Notes: generated by a model not told the origin, from the sequence alone. Shown: positions 1 through 9,944, counted from the first letter of the stretch. The stretch: 40,000 nt of DNA from Symbiodinium natans (GCA_905221605.1 CAJNDS010000113.1:27501-67500); one strand, 5' to 3'. Numbers and translations: made by a program.

Positions 1-146
1 CCATAAGGAGCTGGCTGTGGCTGCGCGTACTGCACGGAAGAGCCAGGTGCCACCTCTACATGTGCGTGTTCTGTATAACTCCCAGCCAGCCTAGATTCAA
101 ACCCTGAACCCCACACACTCCGGGCGGTCTGGGATCCAACTGACTT
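1..146 (-). CDS. partial exon of a QYAQPQ-type low-complexity protein (runs off the window)
   Basis: On the minus strand one frame stays open from the TGA complementary to 147-149 down to base 1, about 48 codons, and continues past the window edge. The last residues visible read VQYAQPQPAPYG, a Gln/Pro/Tyr/Ala-rich composition seen in many dinoflagellate low-complexity proteins; the upstream part (around AGSYTEHAHVEVAPGSS) is ordinary in composition. No ATG is visible, so this would be an internal exon. The function is unknown. The frame is short and could be chance, but the repeat-like end is unlike random translation. Confidence 0.35.
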
Positions 147-386
147 TCAAATGCTGCCACCGAAGGTCTCAGGAATTCTTCCTGTCTCACGTGATTTACT
201 TGCCCCCTTCCTCATCCTTTTCATAAAGATCTTCTTTCTCTGTATTGTCGGGCCGAAACTGTTTGGGGTCTTCGCTGGTGCAATTGATAGTTGCACGTTC
301 TACCGCACTTCTGCGTTATGTGCGTTCATTGCCCGATACCAGCTCCGAACTACGGTCACACCCGAAAGCCCAATCTACAACCCTGA

Positions 387-599
387 AGCCGCTGGAGCAC
401 ATGCGGAGCTCACAGGGAGCTCATGGAGTGCATGTACAGCTACCGCTCGCAGATTAGCAAGTATGCCAGTGACAGTGACATGCATGGAAGGCCCAACGGC
501 CAAAACCCCAAAACCGCAGCTTCAAGCTTGACAACAAGAGCAATACGAGCGATGGCATCGACAAAAGACAGCGGCAACTATTTCAGACACACATCGTAG
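387..599 (+). CDS. hypothetical exon-like frame, possible ATG at 423
   Basis: A plus-strand frame is open from just after a TGA at 384-386 to a TAG at 597-599; an internal ATG at 423 would give 58 residues. The translation is balanced and hydrophilic, with a Tyr/Ser/Asp-rich stretch (MECMYSYRSQISKYASDSDM) that looks more protein-like than the two overlapping longer frames. After the TAG the same frame stays open for another 33 codons to about base 702, so it may be a longer coding stretch broken by one stop. No family recognised. An overlapping frame starting at ATG 151 (126 residues, hydrophobic N-terminal third) is a weaker alternative. Confidence 0.3.
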   Translation, partial: SRWSTCGAHRELMECMYSYRSQISKYASDSDMHGRPNGQNPKTAASSLTTRAIRAMASTKDSGNYFRHTS

Positions 600-699
600 T
601 GGTACTCTCAAATGGTGGTGCTGGTCGTCAAGATCGCTTCAGGCACCTGCGAAGATGACTCGATCAGTGGTGTCAGCGATAAGCCCGTGACGACATTTA

Positions 700-1900
700 G
701 GACATGTTAGGATTGGGAGTTCTTGCGTAGGCCGAAAGTGACCATGTTCAGCGGCGACACCTTAGCCGGATAGCGTTATGACTCTTTTAATTCGCGTACC
801 CGGCCTGTAAAACGGCTCATCATTCTTTATTCAAAAACGTGCTGTGGCAGGTGCTGGCAGCAACGCCCAGCTAGTCCACGCCGAGACATTGAGACTGTCC
901 GACGCCCACTTCGCGGCTGAGCTTCTTCAGTACTGCAAATGTTGGACGTAGCTGTGGCGCTGTAAAGACTCTAGAAATTTCCTGAAGCCCTGGAGTCTGC
1001 AGAGCTTAAAGTCCAGAGCGAGTTACTCTGATGCCTGGCCGCTCATTTGAATACTTGAAGGACCGACAGGAAATGGCACGTTGAATGCGTTGCGGTCGAG
1101 CTGTTGCGTGAGGCTGAAAGCACGTGCTCGACCCTTGCCAAGCAGCTTCCTGGCGACTTTTCCTGGGTGGTTTTGTTGGTTGTGAATTGTAAACGCTTGC
1201 GCGCGCCGCCTCGGCAGCCGGGCCGGCCCCAGGACAGGAAAGGAGGAAAGAGGGTTTCGCAAAAAAAGGGGAGGAAGGGCAGAGGGGTGGGGGGGTGGGG
1301 GGGGGGGGGTGGGTGGGGGGGGAGGTGTGCTGAGGCACTCCCCCTCTAGGAGCCACCGACAGGCGGGACCCTCCACAGCATCGGTTTGCAGCTCCTCCAA
1401 GCGATTGGGGGGGGTCCCACAGGGGGGGGGGGGGGGGGGGGGGGGGGCGTCAAAAAATGGAAGGGTTGGGTTAGGGGGAAGGAGGCTTGGACTCGGAGAC
1501 TGTGTTGAGACGAGAAGGGGACGGGCTCCTGGCCAAGTGATGGCGAACACTCAACAGAAGGTCATCAAAAGTATCATGAGACTTCGCAAGCACCCTGCAC
1601 GCATGCCTCTTTGCAGTCATCGGTATGTGCGTGTCATTCTTGCAGGGGCCACATGCATTTGATTTCTTGGTACACTTTTCGGATGTGTGCAGCCTAAACC
1701 TGCAACAGCTTCACCTCAATCTTGACATGTAGGCTATGTAGGTGTGGATTCTTGGAACACATCTTGATTTTGGTGTCTCTTTTTGTTGTTGTTTGTTTGG
1801 GGGGCTTTTCTCGTGGGATCCCTGAAAGTACTCAATCTAGGAGCTCTAGCCTAGCTGTAGCGCCAGCCAACTGGAACGTTTTGCATTTCTTGTCCGCGGT
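700..1900. other. region without a supportable gene; G-rich homopolymer tracts
   Basis: No frame here can be defended as a gene. The main visible structure is an interrupted poly-G stretch at about 1288-1322 and an uninterrupted run of 26 G at 1422-1447. The long Gly-rich plus frames and Pro-rich minus frames over 1000-1660 are products of these tracts and of local GC skew. Confidence 0.7.
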
Positions 1901-1917
1901 TCCAAGACTTTCGCCTC

Positions 1918-2352
1918 ATGCGCAAGTCCATCTGCCACAAACACGATCGACGTCATCCCTTCCTACAGTCGCCTGGGCTTGCAAGTCGATTCTCTGGGCA
2001 TGGTATAATGCCGAAGCAGGCAGTAGCGGAATTGCCTCTCAGCGTAGACCCGAAGATGTTGGAAATCCCCCCCCCCCCCCCCCAGTCATTGAGAGTTACA
2101 CGGGGAAGCGCGGGTGACAATGAAGAACTGCTTTTGAGCCAGGCGAGTATCACAGAACGCCTCTTAAGAGCCAGGGGAAAATCCGTATTGTTGGCAGGTC
2201 TCGTGCAGATAAGGACCGCCCTCTCCAGTGTGCCACGTGCTCGATCACAACCTCCCGGCAACGATGCAAACCGAGGACGGCAGGTGAAAAAACATTGTTC
2301 CCCGCCCAACTACGCCTGGCTCCCTGAATTCTCGCTGGTTCGCGTAAAGTGA
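1918..2352 (+). CDS. hypothetical protein or exon, 144 residues
   Basis: An ATG-to-stop frame of 144 residues with mixed composition. Its middle is protein-like: an acidic and leucine-rich helix-like section (DNEELLLSQASITERLLRAR) follows a five-proline run, which is encoded by a poly-C tract at about 2069-2083. A minus-strand frame of 118 residues overlaps it (2309 to 1953) and cannot be excluded. Nothing in it matches a family I recognise. The poly-C run would be prone to length change, which would shift the frame. Rated low because it rests on frame length and composition only. Confidence 0.28.
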   Translation: MRKSICHKHDRRHPFLQSPGLASRFSGHGIMPKQAVAELPLSVDPKMLEIPPPPPQSLRVTRGSAGDNEELLLSQASITERLLRARGKSVLLAGLVQIRTALSSVPRARSQPPGNDANRGRQVKKHCSPPNYAWLPEFSLVRVK

Positions 2353-2559
2353 ATGAAGGCTTCGTAAAATCTGTGAACTCAGTGGAGTCTCTGATCCACT
2401 GGCTTGGGGCTTGACACGTCAGTAGTTCAGGCACCAAGATCCAGAGTAATCTGGGGCTAAGGGTTCAGCGTTGGACTCATGGTGAGGGTGCGGGGTTGAA
2501 GCTTTAAGGTGTAGCGTTCGTTGAAGGCTGAAGGCAAAGCTTGGCATCTCTGTAGGCAT

Positions 2560-2885
2560 GATTGTACAAGCATGAACAAGCAGGCATGAGCACGCAATAG
2601 CCTACAGGCCTGCACGCAAACAAGATGAGCACGCAGGCATGAGCATGTAGGCATGAGCATGCAGGCGTGAGCATGTACGCATGAGCACGCAGGCATGAGC
2701 ATGTAGGCATGAGTATGCAGGCGTGAGCATGTACGCATGAGCACGCAGGCATGAGCATGCAGGCATGAGCATGCAGGCATGCGCACGCAGGCCTTAGCGA
2801 CATGAGCATGCAGGCATGAGCATGCATGCGTGAGCATGTACGCATGAGCATGCAGGCATAAGCATGCAGGCATGAGCATGCAGGC
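2560..2885. repeat. 14 bp minisatellite (gagcatgcaggcat)
   Basis: About twenty degenerate copies of a 14 bp unit, GAGCATGCAGGCAT, with variants ending GTAGGCAT or GTACGCAT. Because 14 is not a multiple of three, all minus frames read as the same 14-residue Cys/His/Ala/Met/Leu periodicity; those long frames are repeat artefacts and not genes. The array ends exactly where the duplicated block at 2884 begins. Confidence 0.95.
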
Positions 2886-3011
2886 GAACTCCCAGGATGC
2901 CCTTGGGGAAAATGCAGAGCATTTGATGCCCATGAAATCCCATGATGCTCATGACACACGATGCTCACAGCCCATGATGCTCATGAGGAAAGTGTGTTCT
3001 TTCTGGCTTGC
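2884..3011 (+). repeat. duplicated block, copy 1
   Basis: This ~128 bp block recurs at 3135-3276 in the same orientation with few substitutions. Both copies open with GCGAACTCCCAG and close with GTGTGTTCT followed a few bases later by GGCTTGC. It contains its own short repetition of CATGATGCTCATGA. It directly follows the 14 bp minisatellite. Confidence 0.9.
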
Positions 3012-3134
3012 TGCTGTCAAAAAAAAGCCTCCAAATTTTCAGCGATAAATGTATGCACAACCAGACAACGCACAACCACTCGTGCACGACGTCGTTCCGG
3101 GATTTTTTTGTGCGGGAAGGGGGACATGGGAGGG

Positions 3135-3276
3135 GCGAACTCCCAGCATGCCTTTGGGGAAAAATGGAGATGTGGCCTGCAAAGCATTTGATGCCCATGA
3201 TATCCCATGATGCTCATGACACATGATGCTCACAGCCCATGATGCTCATGAGGAAAGTGTGTTCTCTATGGCTTGC
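3135..3276 (+). repeat. duplicated block, copy 2
   Basis: Second copy of the block at 2884-3011. It carries an extra stretch of about 14 bases (around gatgtggcctgcaa, after the first 30-40 bases) and then matches closely to its end. It directly precedes the second minisatellite. The 123 bp between the two copies (3012-3134) is unique sequence. Confidence 0.9.
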
Positions 3277-3284
3277 ACCGGCCA

Positions 3285-3838
3285 CCGCCAACCCGGCACA
3301 GGCATCCAACACCAAGGGAGACAAAGGGAGACAAGTGGAGGGCACAGGCATCCAACACGAAGCGAGCCAAAGGAAGACAAGTGGAGAAATCGGCCACCGC
3401 CAACCCGGCACAGGCATCCAACACGAAGGGAGACAAAGGGAGACAAGCAGAGACACCGGCCACCGCAAACCCGGCACAGGCATCCAACACGAAGGGAGAC
3501 AAGGGGAGACAAATGGCGGCACCGGCCACCGCCAACCCGGCACAGGCATCCAACACCAAGGGAGACAAAGTGAGACAAGTGGAGGACACAGGCATCCAAC
3601 ACGAAGGGAGACAAAGGGAGACAAGTGGCACCGGCCACCGACAACCCGGCACATGCATCCAACACCAAGGGAGACAAAGGGAGACAAGTGGAGGGCACAG
3701 GCATCCAGCACGAAGGGAGACAAAGGGAGACAAGTGGAGGCACCGGCCACCGCCAACCCGGCACAGGCATCCAACACAAATGGAGACAAAGGGAGACAAA
3801 GGGAGACAAAGGGAGACAAAGGGAGACAAAGGGAGACA
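3285..3838. repeat. minisatellite with two unit lengths (~66 and ~46 bp) and a decamer tail
   Basis: Nine occurrences of GGCATCCAACAC (or a one-base variant) lie about 46 or 62-67 bp apart. The long unit has an additional ~20 bp block, ccggccaccgccaacccggc, in front of the shared core; the short unit lacks it. Each core ends in one or two copies of GGGAGACAAA. From about 3780 to 3838 only the decamer gagacaaagg remains, repeated about six times. Seven overlapping open frames on both strands arise from the array and are not genes. Confidence 0.95.
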
Positions 3839-3839
3839 G

Positions 3840-4050
3840 AATGCTTTGACGTAAATCTAACAACCCCACCCTGAGGGTGGGGAGAGGCACAGCCACCTCG
3901 GACAGGAAGTTCCTACACGACGCTCTAACCCCTACCACCACCACATGGAAACACTTGTTTTGCAGCGGGCTGGCAGTGCGCCACTTCCCTGCTCTTGGGC
4001 AGGCCCTTCTTCTAACTAAATTAACAACAATTAAACTTTGTAACAAACAA
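3840..4050. other. unique spacer, nothing recognised
   Basis: About 210 bp of non-repetitive sequence between the minisatellite and the first telomeric array. I see no open frame worth calling and no RNA motif. Confidence 0.5.
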
Positions 4051-4111
4051 ACCCTAAACCCTAAACCCTAAACCCTAAACCCTAAACCCTAACCCTAAAC
4101 CCTAGACCCTA
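4050..4111 (-). repeat. interstitial telomeric array, C-rich strand (CCCTAAA)n
   Basis: About eight near-perfect CCCTAAA units, one shortened to CCCTAA. About 90 bp further on, arrays of the opposite orientation begin. Confidence 0.97.
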
Positions 4112-4203
4112 CTACTCCAGGGTTAGAAGAAGATCGCCCTGGAGCCAGCGGCGCGTTAGGCCGTCTGGCTGATTGCCCGCATCCACGAGGATGCGAGCCA
4201 CCT

Positions 4204-4731
4204 GGGGTTTAGGGTCTAGGGTTTAGGGTTTAGGGTTTAGGGTTTAGGGTTTAGACAGTAGAAAGTGTGTTTTTTGCTCGTGTTGAACAATCGGGGTTAA
4301 AGGCGTAAGAGAGGCCAAAATGCGGGGTCAGGTTAGGGTTTAGGGTTTAGGGTTAAGGGTTAAAGGTCAAGGGTTAGGGTTTAGGGTTTAGGGCTTAGGG
4401 TTTAGAGTTTAGTGTTTAAGGTTTAGGGTTTAGAGTTTAGGGTTTAGGGTTTAGGGTTTAGGGTTCAGGGTTTAGGTTTAGGTTTAGGGTTTAGGGTTTA
4501 GGGTTTAGGGTTTAGGGTTTAGGGTTTAGGGTTTAGGGTTTAGGGTTTAGGGTTTAGGGTTTAGGGTTTAGGGTTTAGGGTTTAGGGTTTAGGGTTTAGG
4601 GTTTAGGGTTTAGGGTTTAGCGCTTAGGGTTTAGGGTTTAGGGTTTAGGGTTTAGGATTTAGGGTTTAGGGTTTAGGGTTTAGGATTTAAGGTTTTGGGT
4701 TTAGGGTTTAGGGTTTAGGGTTTAGGGTTCA
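4204..4731 (+). repeat. interstitial telomeric arrays, G-rich strand (TTTAGGG)n
   Basis: Two blocks, 4204-4254 and about 4331-4731, the second being the longest telomeric stretch of the window. Most units are perfect TTTAGGG; scattered variants include TTAAGGG, TTTAGAG, TTTAGCG and TTCAGGG, consistent with an old array no longer maintained by telomerase. A 70 bp unrelated insert separates the blocks. Confidence 0.97.
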
Positions 4732-4739
4732 GCAGCTCC

Positions 4740-5750
4740 GGGTCGAGCAATCTCTAGTACAGCCGCTGTTTGGACTCTAGAAAAAAAACCACCCACCCAG
4801 AGAATCCCGAAACATTAAGAAATATCACGTCTACATTTTTCATCAGCAAGCCCTGTCCCCAAACCTTGTTGTATTCATTCTGTTCGTATTCGTTTTCTTT
4901 CTTATCGTTTTCATTCTGCTCGTATGCGTTTCTGCTCGTATTCATTCTGATTGTTTTCGTTGTGCTTTCCCCAACCCACCCTCGATGGAACCTCTGAAGA
5001 TGTTCCAGCCAGAATGGGGGGTCTGGGCCACAAGAGACACAGACAGGTTGCTGCAGTATCCTACAGTGCAAGCCCGAGCCCTCCCCCCCAAAAGGTCCCA
5101 AAGGATTCTGACACATCGCATTGCAACCCCAAATCCCTTGACCTATCCAAACCCCCCCTCCAAAAATAAAAGAGGATGTCACATCTCCAAGTAAGCCCCA
5201 AGCTAAAGCCTACAACCTAAACTCGAAACCCTAAACCCGAAGCCACCAAATAAAACCTCAGCCCTCCTAAACCCTAAAACCCGAAATCCTAATCCCTAGC
5301 AACCTCAAAAACACCCTATCTCGCGCCTTTCTTTACGCTTTTTATCACCCTATCTTAACATAGTCCCAAACCTAAGGAAAAAACACAAGGGAAGGCCGAA
5401 ACAGGCCTAAAAACCCCAAACTAAAACCCCTAACCCTAACAACCCCAAAACGCAGATATATAGCACGAGAGCCATGTAATGCATAGATTAGCATGATCGT
5501 AATTCTCCCTGCCCCCCCCCACCCTCCCTGCCCCCCCCCCCCACCCCCCCCCCACCCCCCCCCACCCCCTGCCCACAAGAAGAGAAGAATCAATTGCACC
5601 GAAATCATGCGAGTTCGGTGTAACTAACAATGTTTTCAGGGAAGGACTGCGAAAAAACACCCTCGACACTTTTGTTACATTGAGCTAAAACATGGGTTTT
5701 AAGCAAGTAAAGTGAGGGAAAGCGCGGCGTCAATTACCAGACCATTCCCT
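4740..5750. other. low-complexity spacer: CGTATTC-rich stretch, degenerate CCTAAA, poly-C
   Basis: 4875-4955 contains a short degenerate tandem of a (T)TCATTCTGCTCGTATGCGTT-like unit; the minus frame over it (5182 to 4754) repeats NEYEQNE and is probably an artefact. 5190-5450 has scattered CCTAAACC units. 5510-5571 is poly-C broken by single A or T bases. No gene is supportable. Confidence 0.6.
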
Positions 5751-5752
5751 AC

Positions 5753-5769
5753 TAGTAGTGGTAGTAGTG

Positions 5770-5867
<98 letters not shown>

Positions 5868-5885
5868 CGTAGTAGTAGTAGCAGC

Positions 5886-5944
<59 letters not shown>

Positions 5945-5966
5945 CAGCAGTAGTAGCAGCAGCAGC

Positions 5967-6001
<35 letters not shown>

Positions 6002-6013
6002 CAGCAGCAGTAG
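5753..6013. repeat. (AGT)n trinucleotide microsatellite
   Basis: About 260 bp of AGT/TAG triplets with AGC, GGT and CGT variants. It gives runs of Ser or Val (plus strand) and Leu or Thr/Tyr (minus strand) in five overlapping open frames, none of which has other support. Confidence 0.97.
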
Positions 6014-6397
6014 CCATGCGCTCCCTGTGGCGCCTGGTACTTTGTTGCCTTCGGATGCCGAAAACATCGGTATTTACGACACTTGCTGGCATCGCTCGTG
6101 CGAATGGACACAGCAAAGCACGTGCGTTGGAAATTCGCAGCATGCGTGCACTTGAAATGCAAAATCCTCGGTTTTTCCGACATCTCCTGGCTTCCTGGTG
6201 TGCGAATGGCAAAGCATCCATGTCGATGATAGCGTCCGTGTTACCAGAGCATCCATGTCCGCACGATGACAGCGTCCGTGATTGGAGTGCTCAAGGTGCT
6301 GACTGCGTAAGGAAATCCGTGCTTCTTCCCTTCAGCCTCAACTTGCATGTTGAGGGTCGAGGCTTTAGAGTTTTGAGTTTCGGCTTTAGGCTGACTG

Positions 6398-6562
6398 CCA
6401 GGGCCATGCGAGAAGCAAGCAGAGCATATCCCCTTAACCCTAAACTTCACTACCAGGGACATGACAGAAGCAAGCAAAGCATGCCCCTGAACCCTAAACT
6501 TCACTGCCAGGGCCATGAGAGAAGCAAGCAAAGCATGTCCCCTTAACCCTAAACTTCACTGC
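6398..6562 (+). repeat. three tandem copies of a ~55 bp unit
   Basis: Units begin with CCAGGG at 6398, 6453 and 6507. Each holds a conserved GAAGCAAGCA core and, near its end, an AACCCTAAACTTCACT segment that contains a telomere-like CCCTAAA. Confidence 0.92.
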
Positions 6563-6668
6563 CTGTTTCTGCTAGATTTCGTGTTTCGCCTCGCTTTCGG
6601 ATGGTGGCTGGGTGGGGGAGGGGGGGGGAAAGGGCGGGGGGGGTGGGGGATAAGAACGTCATTCATAT

Positions 6669-6985
6669 TGCACAAGGATGTGGAACAAGAAAACCTATCA
6701 CAAGCGTCCATGCCTTTCGCGACCATGCCCAAAACACTGGCATCTACAGCGGTTTATGCCCAAAACACTGGTATTTACAGCGTTTTCGCCTCTTTGTACA
6801 ACATACTGCACAAGGATGTGGAACAGGAAAATCTGTCACAAGCGTCCATGCTTTTCGCGACCATGCCCAAAACGCTGGTATTTACAGCGTTTTATGCCCC
6901 AACCACTCGTATTTACAGCGCTGTCGCTTGTTTGTACAACATACTGCACAAGGATGTGGAACAAGAAAACCCCGAGTCCTGAATC
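6669..6985 (+). repeat. 138 bp tandem repeat, 2.3 copies
   Basis: TGCACAAGGATGTGGAACA starts at 6669, 6807 and 6945, exactly 138 bp apart. Each unit contains shorter internal repetition (two or three copies of a CCAAAACACTGG.AT.TACAGCG segment). The period is a multiple of three and all three plus frames remain open for over 100 codons across the array. Codon content is not convincing in any of them, so it is annotated as a repeat. Confidence 0.93.
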
Positions 6986-7150
6986 CTAAACACACCACAA
7001 ATCCATTACCCCCAAAGTAGTTTGGTCCTACGTCTATGATCTGTCTTTTAGGCGGCAAACGCGCGAAACACCGAGAGGGTGCTGACTTTTGGACTATGAC
7101 AACAAGCGAATGTATAAAAAGTACCCAGGGCCTCCTACCAACGCGCGTCC

Positions 7151-7189
<39 letters not shown>

Positions 7190-7215
7190 GAGGAGGAGGA
7201 GCAGCAGCAGCACTC
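7151..7215. repeat. (AGT)n-(AGG)n-(AGC)n microsatellite
   Basis: About 13 AGT/TAG triplets, then AGG and AGC triplets. Same class as the longer tract at 5753. Confidence 0.95.
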
Positions 7216-7352
7216 GAGGCTCCGGCCCTCTGCTCTTGCGTCAGAGGGGGTCGGCGCAAACCGACCGCCGCCAGCACCACCAGGAAAGCAACCTGACGAA
7301 ATCCTGAGCGGCAAAATTCAAAGCTACAGCCGCGGCTTTGCAGCTGCTGTTC

Positions 7353-7773
7353 TCGCTTTTGGTATTTCGCGTTATCGCAGGCCAGCATTTCATGATCCCG
7401 GCTGGATTGTCGTTGATTTTCAGTACTGGCTTAGTACTGGAATCGAGGTTTTCATGATCCGGCTGGATTGTCGCTGATTTTCAGTACTGGCTTAGTACTG
7501 GAATCGAGGTTTTCATGATCCCGTCGTTGATTTTCAGTACTGACTTAGTACTGGAATCGAGGTTTTCATGATCCCAGCTGGGCTGTCGTTGATTTTCAGT
7601 TCTGGCTTAGTACTGGAATCGAGGTTTTCATGATCCCGGCTGGATTGTCGTTGAGTCTCAGTACTGGCTTAGTACTGGAGCTGAGGTTTCCATGATCCGG
7701 CTGGATTCTGAACTCGGAGTCTGACGTTCTGCAGCCTTGTCGCTTTTGGTATTTCGCGTTATCGCAGGCCAGC
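7353..7773 (+). repeat. 62-65 bp tandem array bracketed by a 34 bp direct repeat
   Basis: Five to six copies of a unit starting TTTCATGATCC and containing CAGTACTGGCTTAGTACTGG fill 7388-7712; one unit is shorter. The array is flanked by identical 34 bp copies (7353-7386 and 7740-7773) that begin TCGCTTTTGG and end CAGGCCAGC. The flanking identity suggests that the array expanded or inserted within a duplicated site. Confidence 0.93.
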
Positions 7774-8215
7774 TTTATCAAACATGGCCCTTGTACCAGG
7801 AACGTTATCGCTTTCCACACCATGCACAGCTTCTCTCTCCCTACGAGTTCTCAAATCCTCTCGTCAAGCGTGTTCCTGTTCAGAGTATATTGCCTGTCGC
7901 TCTTACGCCCCGAGCTGAGTTGTATCCTCGTCTAGCTCCGCGTGTTGCAAAGAAAGTTGGAGTGACCCAAAGAGCGCTGGCAAGTTAAAGTACGACTGCA
8001 GAAGCTATAAGGGGGTCACCATTGGAAAATGAGTGAGGCGTGCCTAAACCATAAACCAAACCCGCTTAGCTTGCACCCTAGATGTAGGCAAGTCATGACT
8101 ACAAACAATCGCAGCTGGTAGGCATCTGGTACGCTGCAATCAGTCTGAGGCGGGCGCGATGAAAAGAGCCTCGGGTGCGACACCCACCAGGGATTTGCGA
8201 ACACTGCGCAATGTT

Positions 8216-8388
8216 CTCTCTCACTCTCTCACTCTCTCACTCTCTCACTCTCTCACTCTCTCACTCTCTCACTCTCTCACTCTCTCACTCTCTCACTCTC
8301 TCACTCTCTCACTCTCTCACTCTCTCACTTCACTCTCTCATCTCACTCTCTCACTCTCTCACTCTCTCACTTTCTCACTCTCCCTCTC
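8216..8388. repeat. (TCTCTCAC)n octanucleotide microsatellite
   Basis: About twenty copies of TCTCTCAC, with two slipped or shortened units at about 8330-8342. The Ser/Leu/His-rich plus frames here are artefacts. Confidence 0.97.
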
Positions 8389-8404
8389 CCACACCACGAC
8401 TCCT

Positions 8405-8650
8405 GCGAATCTGACAACTGATGTAAGGCCGGAGCTCCATAGGTCACCGGGCCAATAGTGGCAGGCACTGGAGCTCCAGAGGTGACCGGGCCGGTAGTGG
8501 CAGGCGCCGGAGCTGCGTAGGTCACTGCACTGCAGGGCCAGTGGTGGCAGCCGGAACTGTGTAGGTGACTGGGTTGGCAGTGGCCGCTGGAGCCGGCGCT
8601 GTGTAGGTGGTGACCGGGCTGGTCGTATATGTTTCAGGGCTTAGGGCTGA
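8405..8650 (-). pseudogene. fragment of a PVTY.AP repeat protein, broken by a 5 bp duplication
   Basis: Read on the minus strand, 8650 to 8526 translates with a repeating PVTTYTAP / NPVTYTVPAATTGPAV theme and then hits TGA. At 8523-8532 the plus strand has CACTG twice in tandem; ignoring one copy, the same theme continues on the minus strand (VTYAAPAPATTGPVTSGAP, then PVTYGAP) to about 8425. Pro/Ala/Thr/Tyr repeats of this type occur in dinoflagellate low-complexity proteins. Upstream, the ATG-initiated open frame (from 8857) passes through telomere-derived sequence, so the true start is not known. The 5 bp duplication is most simply a decay mutation; an assembly error is possible. Confidence 0.55.
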
Positions 8651-9089
8651 GGGGTTTATGTTTTGGGTTTTGTGTGTAGGCGTTCCGGGTTGAGGGTATT
8701 TGCCCTTGGCCCCGGATTGCGGGAACGATTTGTCTTTGAAGTGGGTCCTGGTCAGCACCCCCAAACAGTCAGGGTGCCCTGAATAGCGGCAACTAGTCTT
8801 GATGAAGGGGGCCCCTACTAAAGCAGGTCCAACATCAAACTCTATGCAAGTATACATGCGTGCATATATGTATATACTCTACCACATATATTGACTCTGC
8901 TCGAGATCCTGGGCTTGGGATTTGTCCCCGTTTTCTACCAATCCTTAATAAAAGTTACAATACCCCCATTATCATGCCTACGTATTATAAACTGTCAAAA
9001 AAAGAAAAATCATCCCAACCCTAAACCCCCAAGCCCCCCAAATCCCCAAACCCTAAACCCTAAACCTAAACCACTCGATCATCAAAAAT

Positions 9090-9540
9090 AAATATATACG
9101 TTACTAACTTTGCGAACAAGATCATCAAATTAGTAGGCAAGGTCAAAAAATTAGCGAGCAAGGTCATGAAATTAGCGAACAAAATCATAAAATTACCCAC
9201 CATTTTTATAACGTTGCCCACAAATTCTATCACCTCGCCCGCTAATTTTATAACCTTACCCGCTATTTTTATAACCCAAACAAGCTTTTAAGGTCATAAA
9301 ATTAGCGAACAAGGTCATAAAATTTGCGAACAAAACCATAAAATATCCAAACAAAATCATAAAATAACCGGGCAAAAACATAAAATAACCAAACAAAATC
9401 ATAAAATTAACAAGCTAGGTCGTAAACTTAGCGCGCAAGTTCACAAAAGTAGCGAGCAAAATCATAAAAATAGGAGGCAAGGAATTTCTAAACAAGATCA
9501 TAAAATAGTAAACAAAGTCATAAAATTCAGAAACAAGCTC
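9090..9540. repeat. AT-rich degenerate tandem repeat (AAAATCATAAAATTAGC.AAC-like)
   Basis: More than fifteen degenerate copies of a ~20-22 bp unit around GGTCATAAAATTAGCGAACAA, some in inverted orientation (for example the CCCGCTAATTTTATAACCTT stretch near 9240). No coding frame. Confidence 0.85.
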
Positions 9541-9541
9541 C

Positions 9542-9564
9542 TTCCCCCCCCACCGCCCCTCCCG

Positions 9565-9611
<47 letters not shown>
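9542..9611. repeat. poly-C tract (47 uninterrupted C)
   Basis: C-rich from 9544, with uninterrupted C from 9565 to 9611. Its true length is likely unreliable in any assembly. Confidence 0.95.
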
Positions 9612-9613
<2 letters not shown>

Positions 9614-9944
9614 ACACCCCGCCACCCTCCAAAACTTAAAGGGTTCGGGGGGGGTCGAGTGGGGAGGGGAAGTGGATCGATCGGCTGGGGTTTAGGGCGT
9701 GTAGAAGCGCTAGCTTGACCGCTTATGCCCGGCGCGATGATATCACGGCTAGTTTCTGACTTGGTAGAGCTAGACCACTTGAGCCGGGTGCCTTAAGGCG
9801 TAGGGTTTAGGGCTCGAGGCTTTGGAGGCTAAGTTTATGGATTGAGTGACCTTTGTATTTTCTGAATGTTCTGGGATTCTTTGGGAGGGTGTTTTTTGCT
9901 GCTCGATAGTTGCTTGAATAGAAAAAGCTAGAACGTGAGATGCT
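9612..9944. other. spacer, nothing recognised
   Basis: Moderately GC-rich sequence with no acceptable frame. A stem-rich stretch at 9700-9795 was examined as a tRNA or SINE and rejected. Confidence 0.5.

Noticed and set aside
2457-2968. Cys/His/Met-rich minus frames of about 155 residues
   Set aside because: They are translations of a 14 bp minisatellite; the same pattern appears in all frames.
3214-4046. Overlapping long frames on both strands (up to 266 residues), some resembling cysteine-rich membrane proteins
   Set aside because: The repeats follow the 66/46 bp DNA units and run equally through several frames; no unique coding sequence.
4204-4731. A true chromosome end
   Set aside because: Sequence continues for over 35 kb on one side and 4 kb on the other, arrays occur in both orientations, and units carry substitutions.
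5699-6546. Poly-Leu, poly-Ser, poly-Val and poly-Thr frames
   Set aside because: Produced by the AGT trinucleotide tract.
8159-8458. Ser/Leu/His repeat frame
   Set aside because: Produced by the TCTCTCAC octamer.
9700-9800. Possible tRNA or tRNA-derived SINE
   Set aside because: Some box-A-like bases on the minus strand, but no proper acceptor pairing, no GGTTCRANNCC box B and no cloverleaf.
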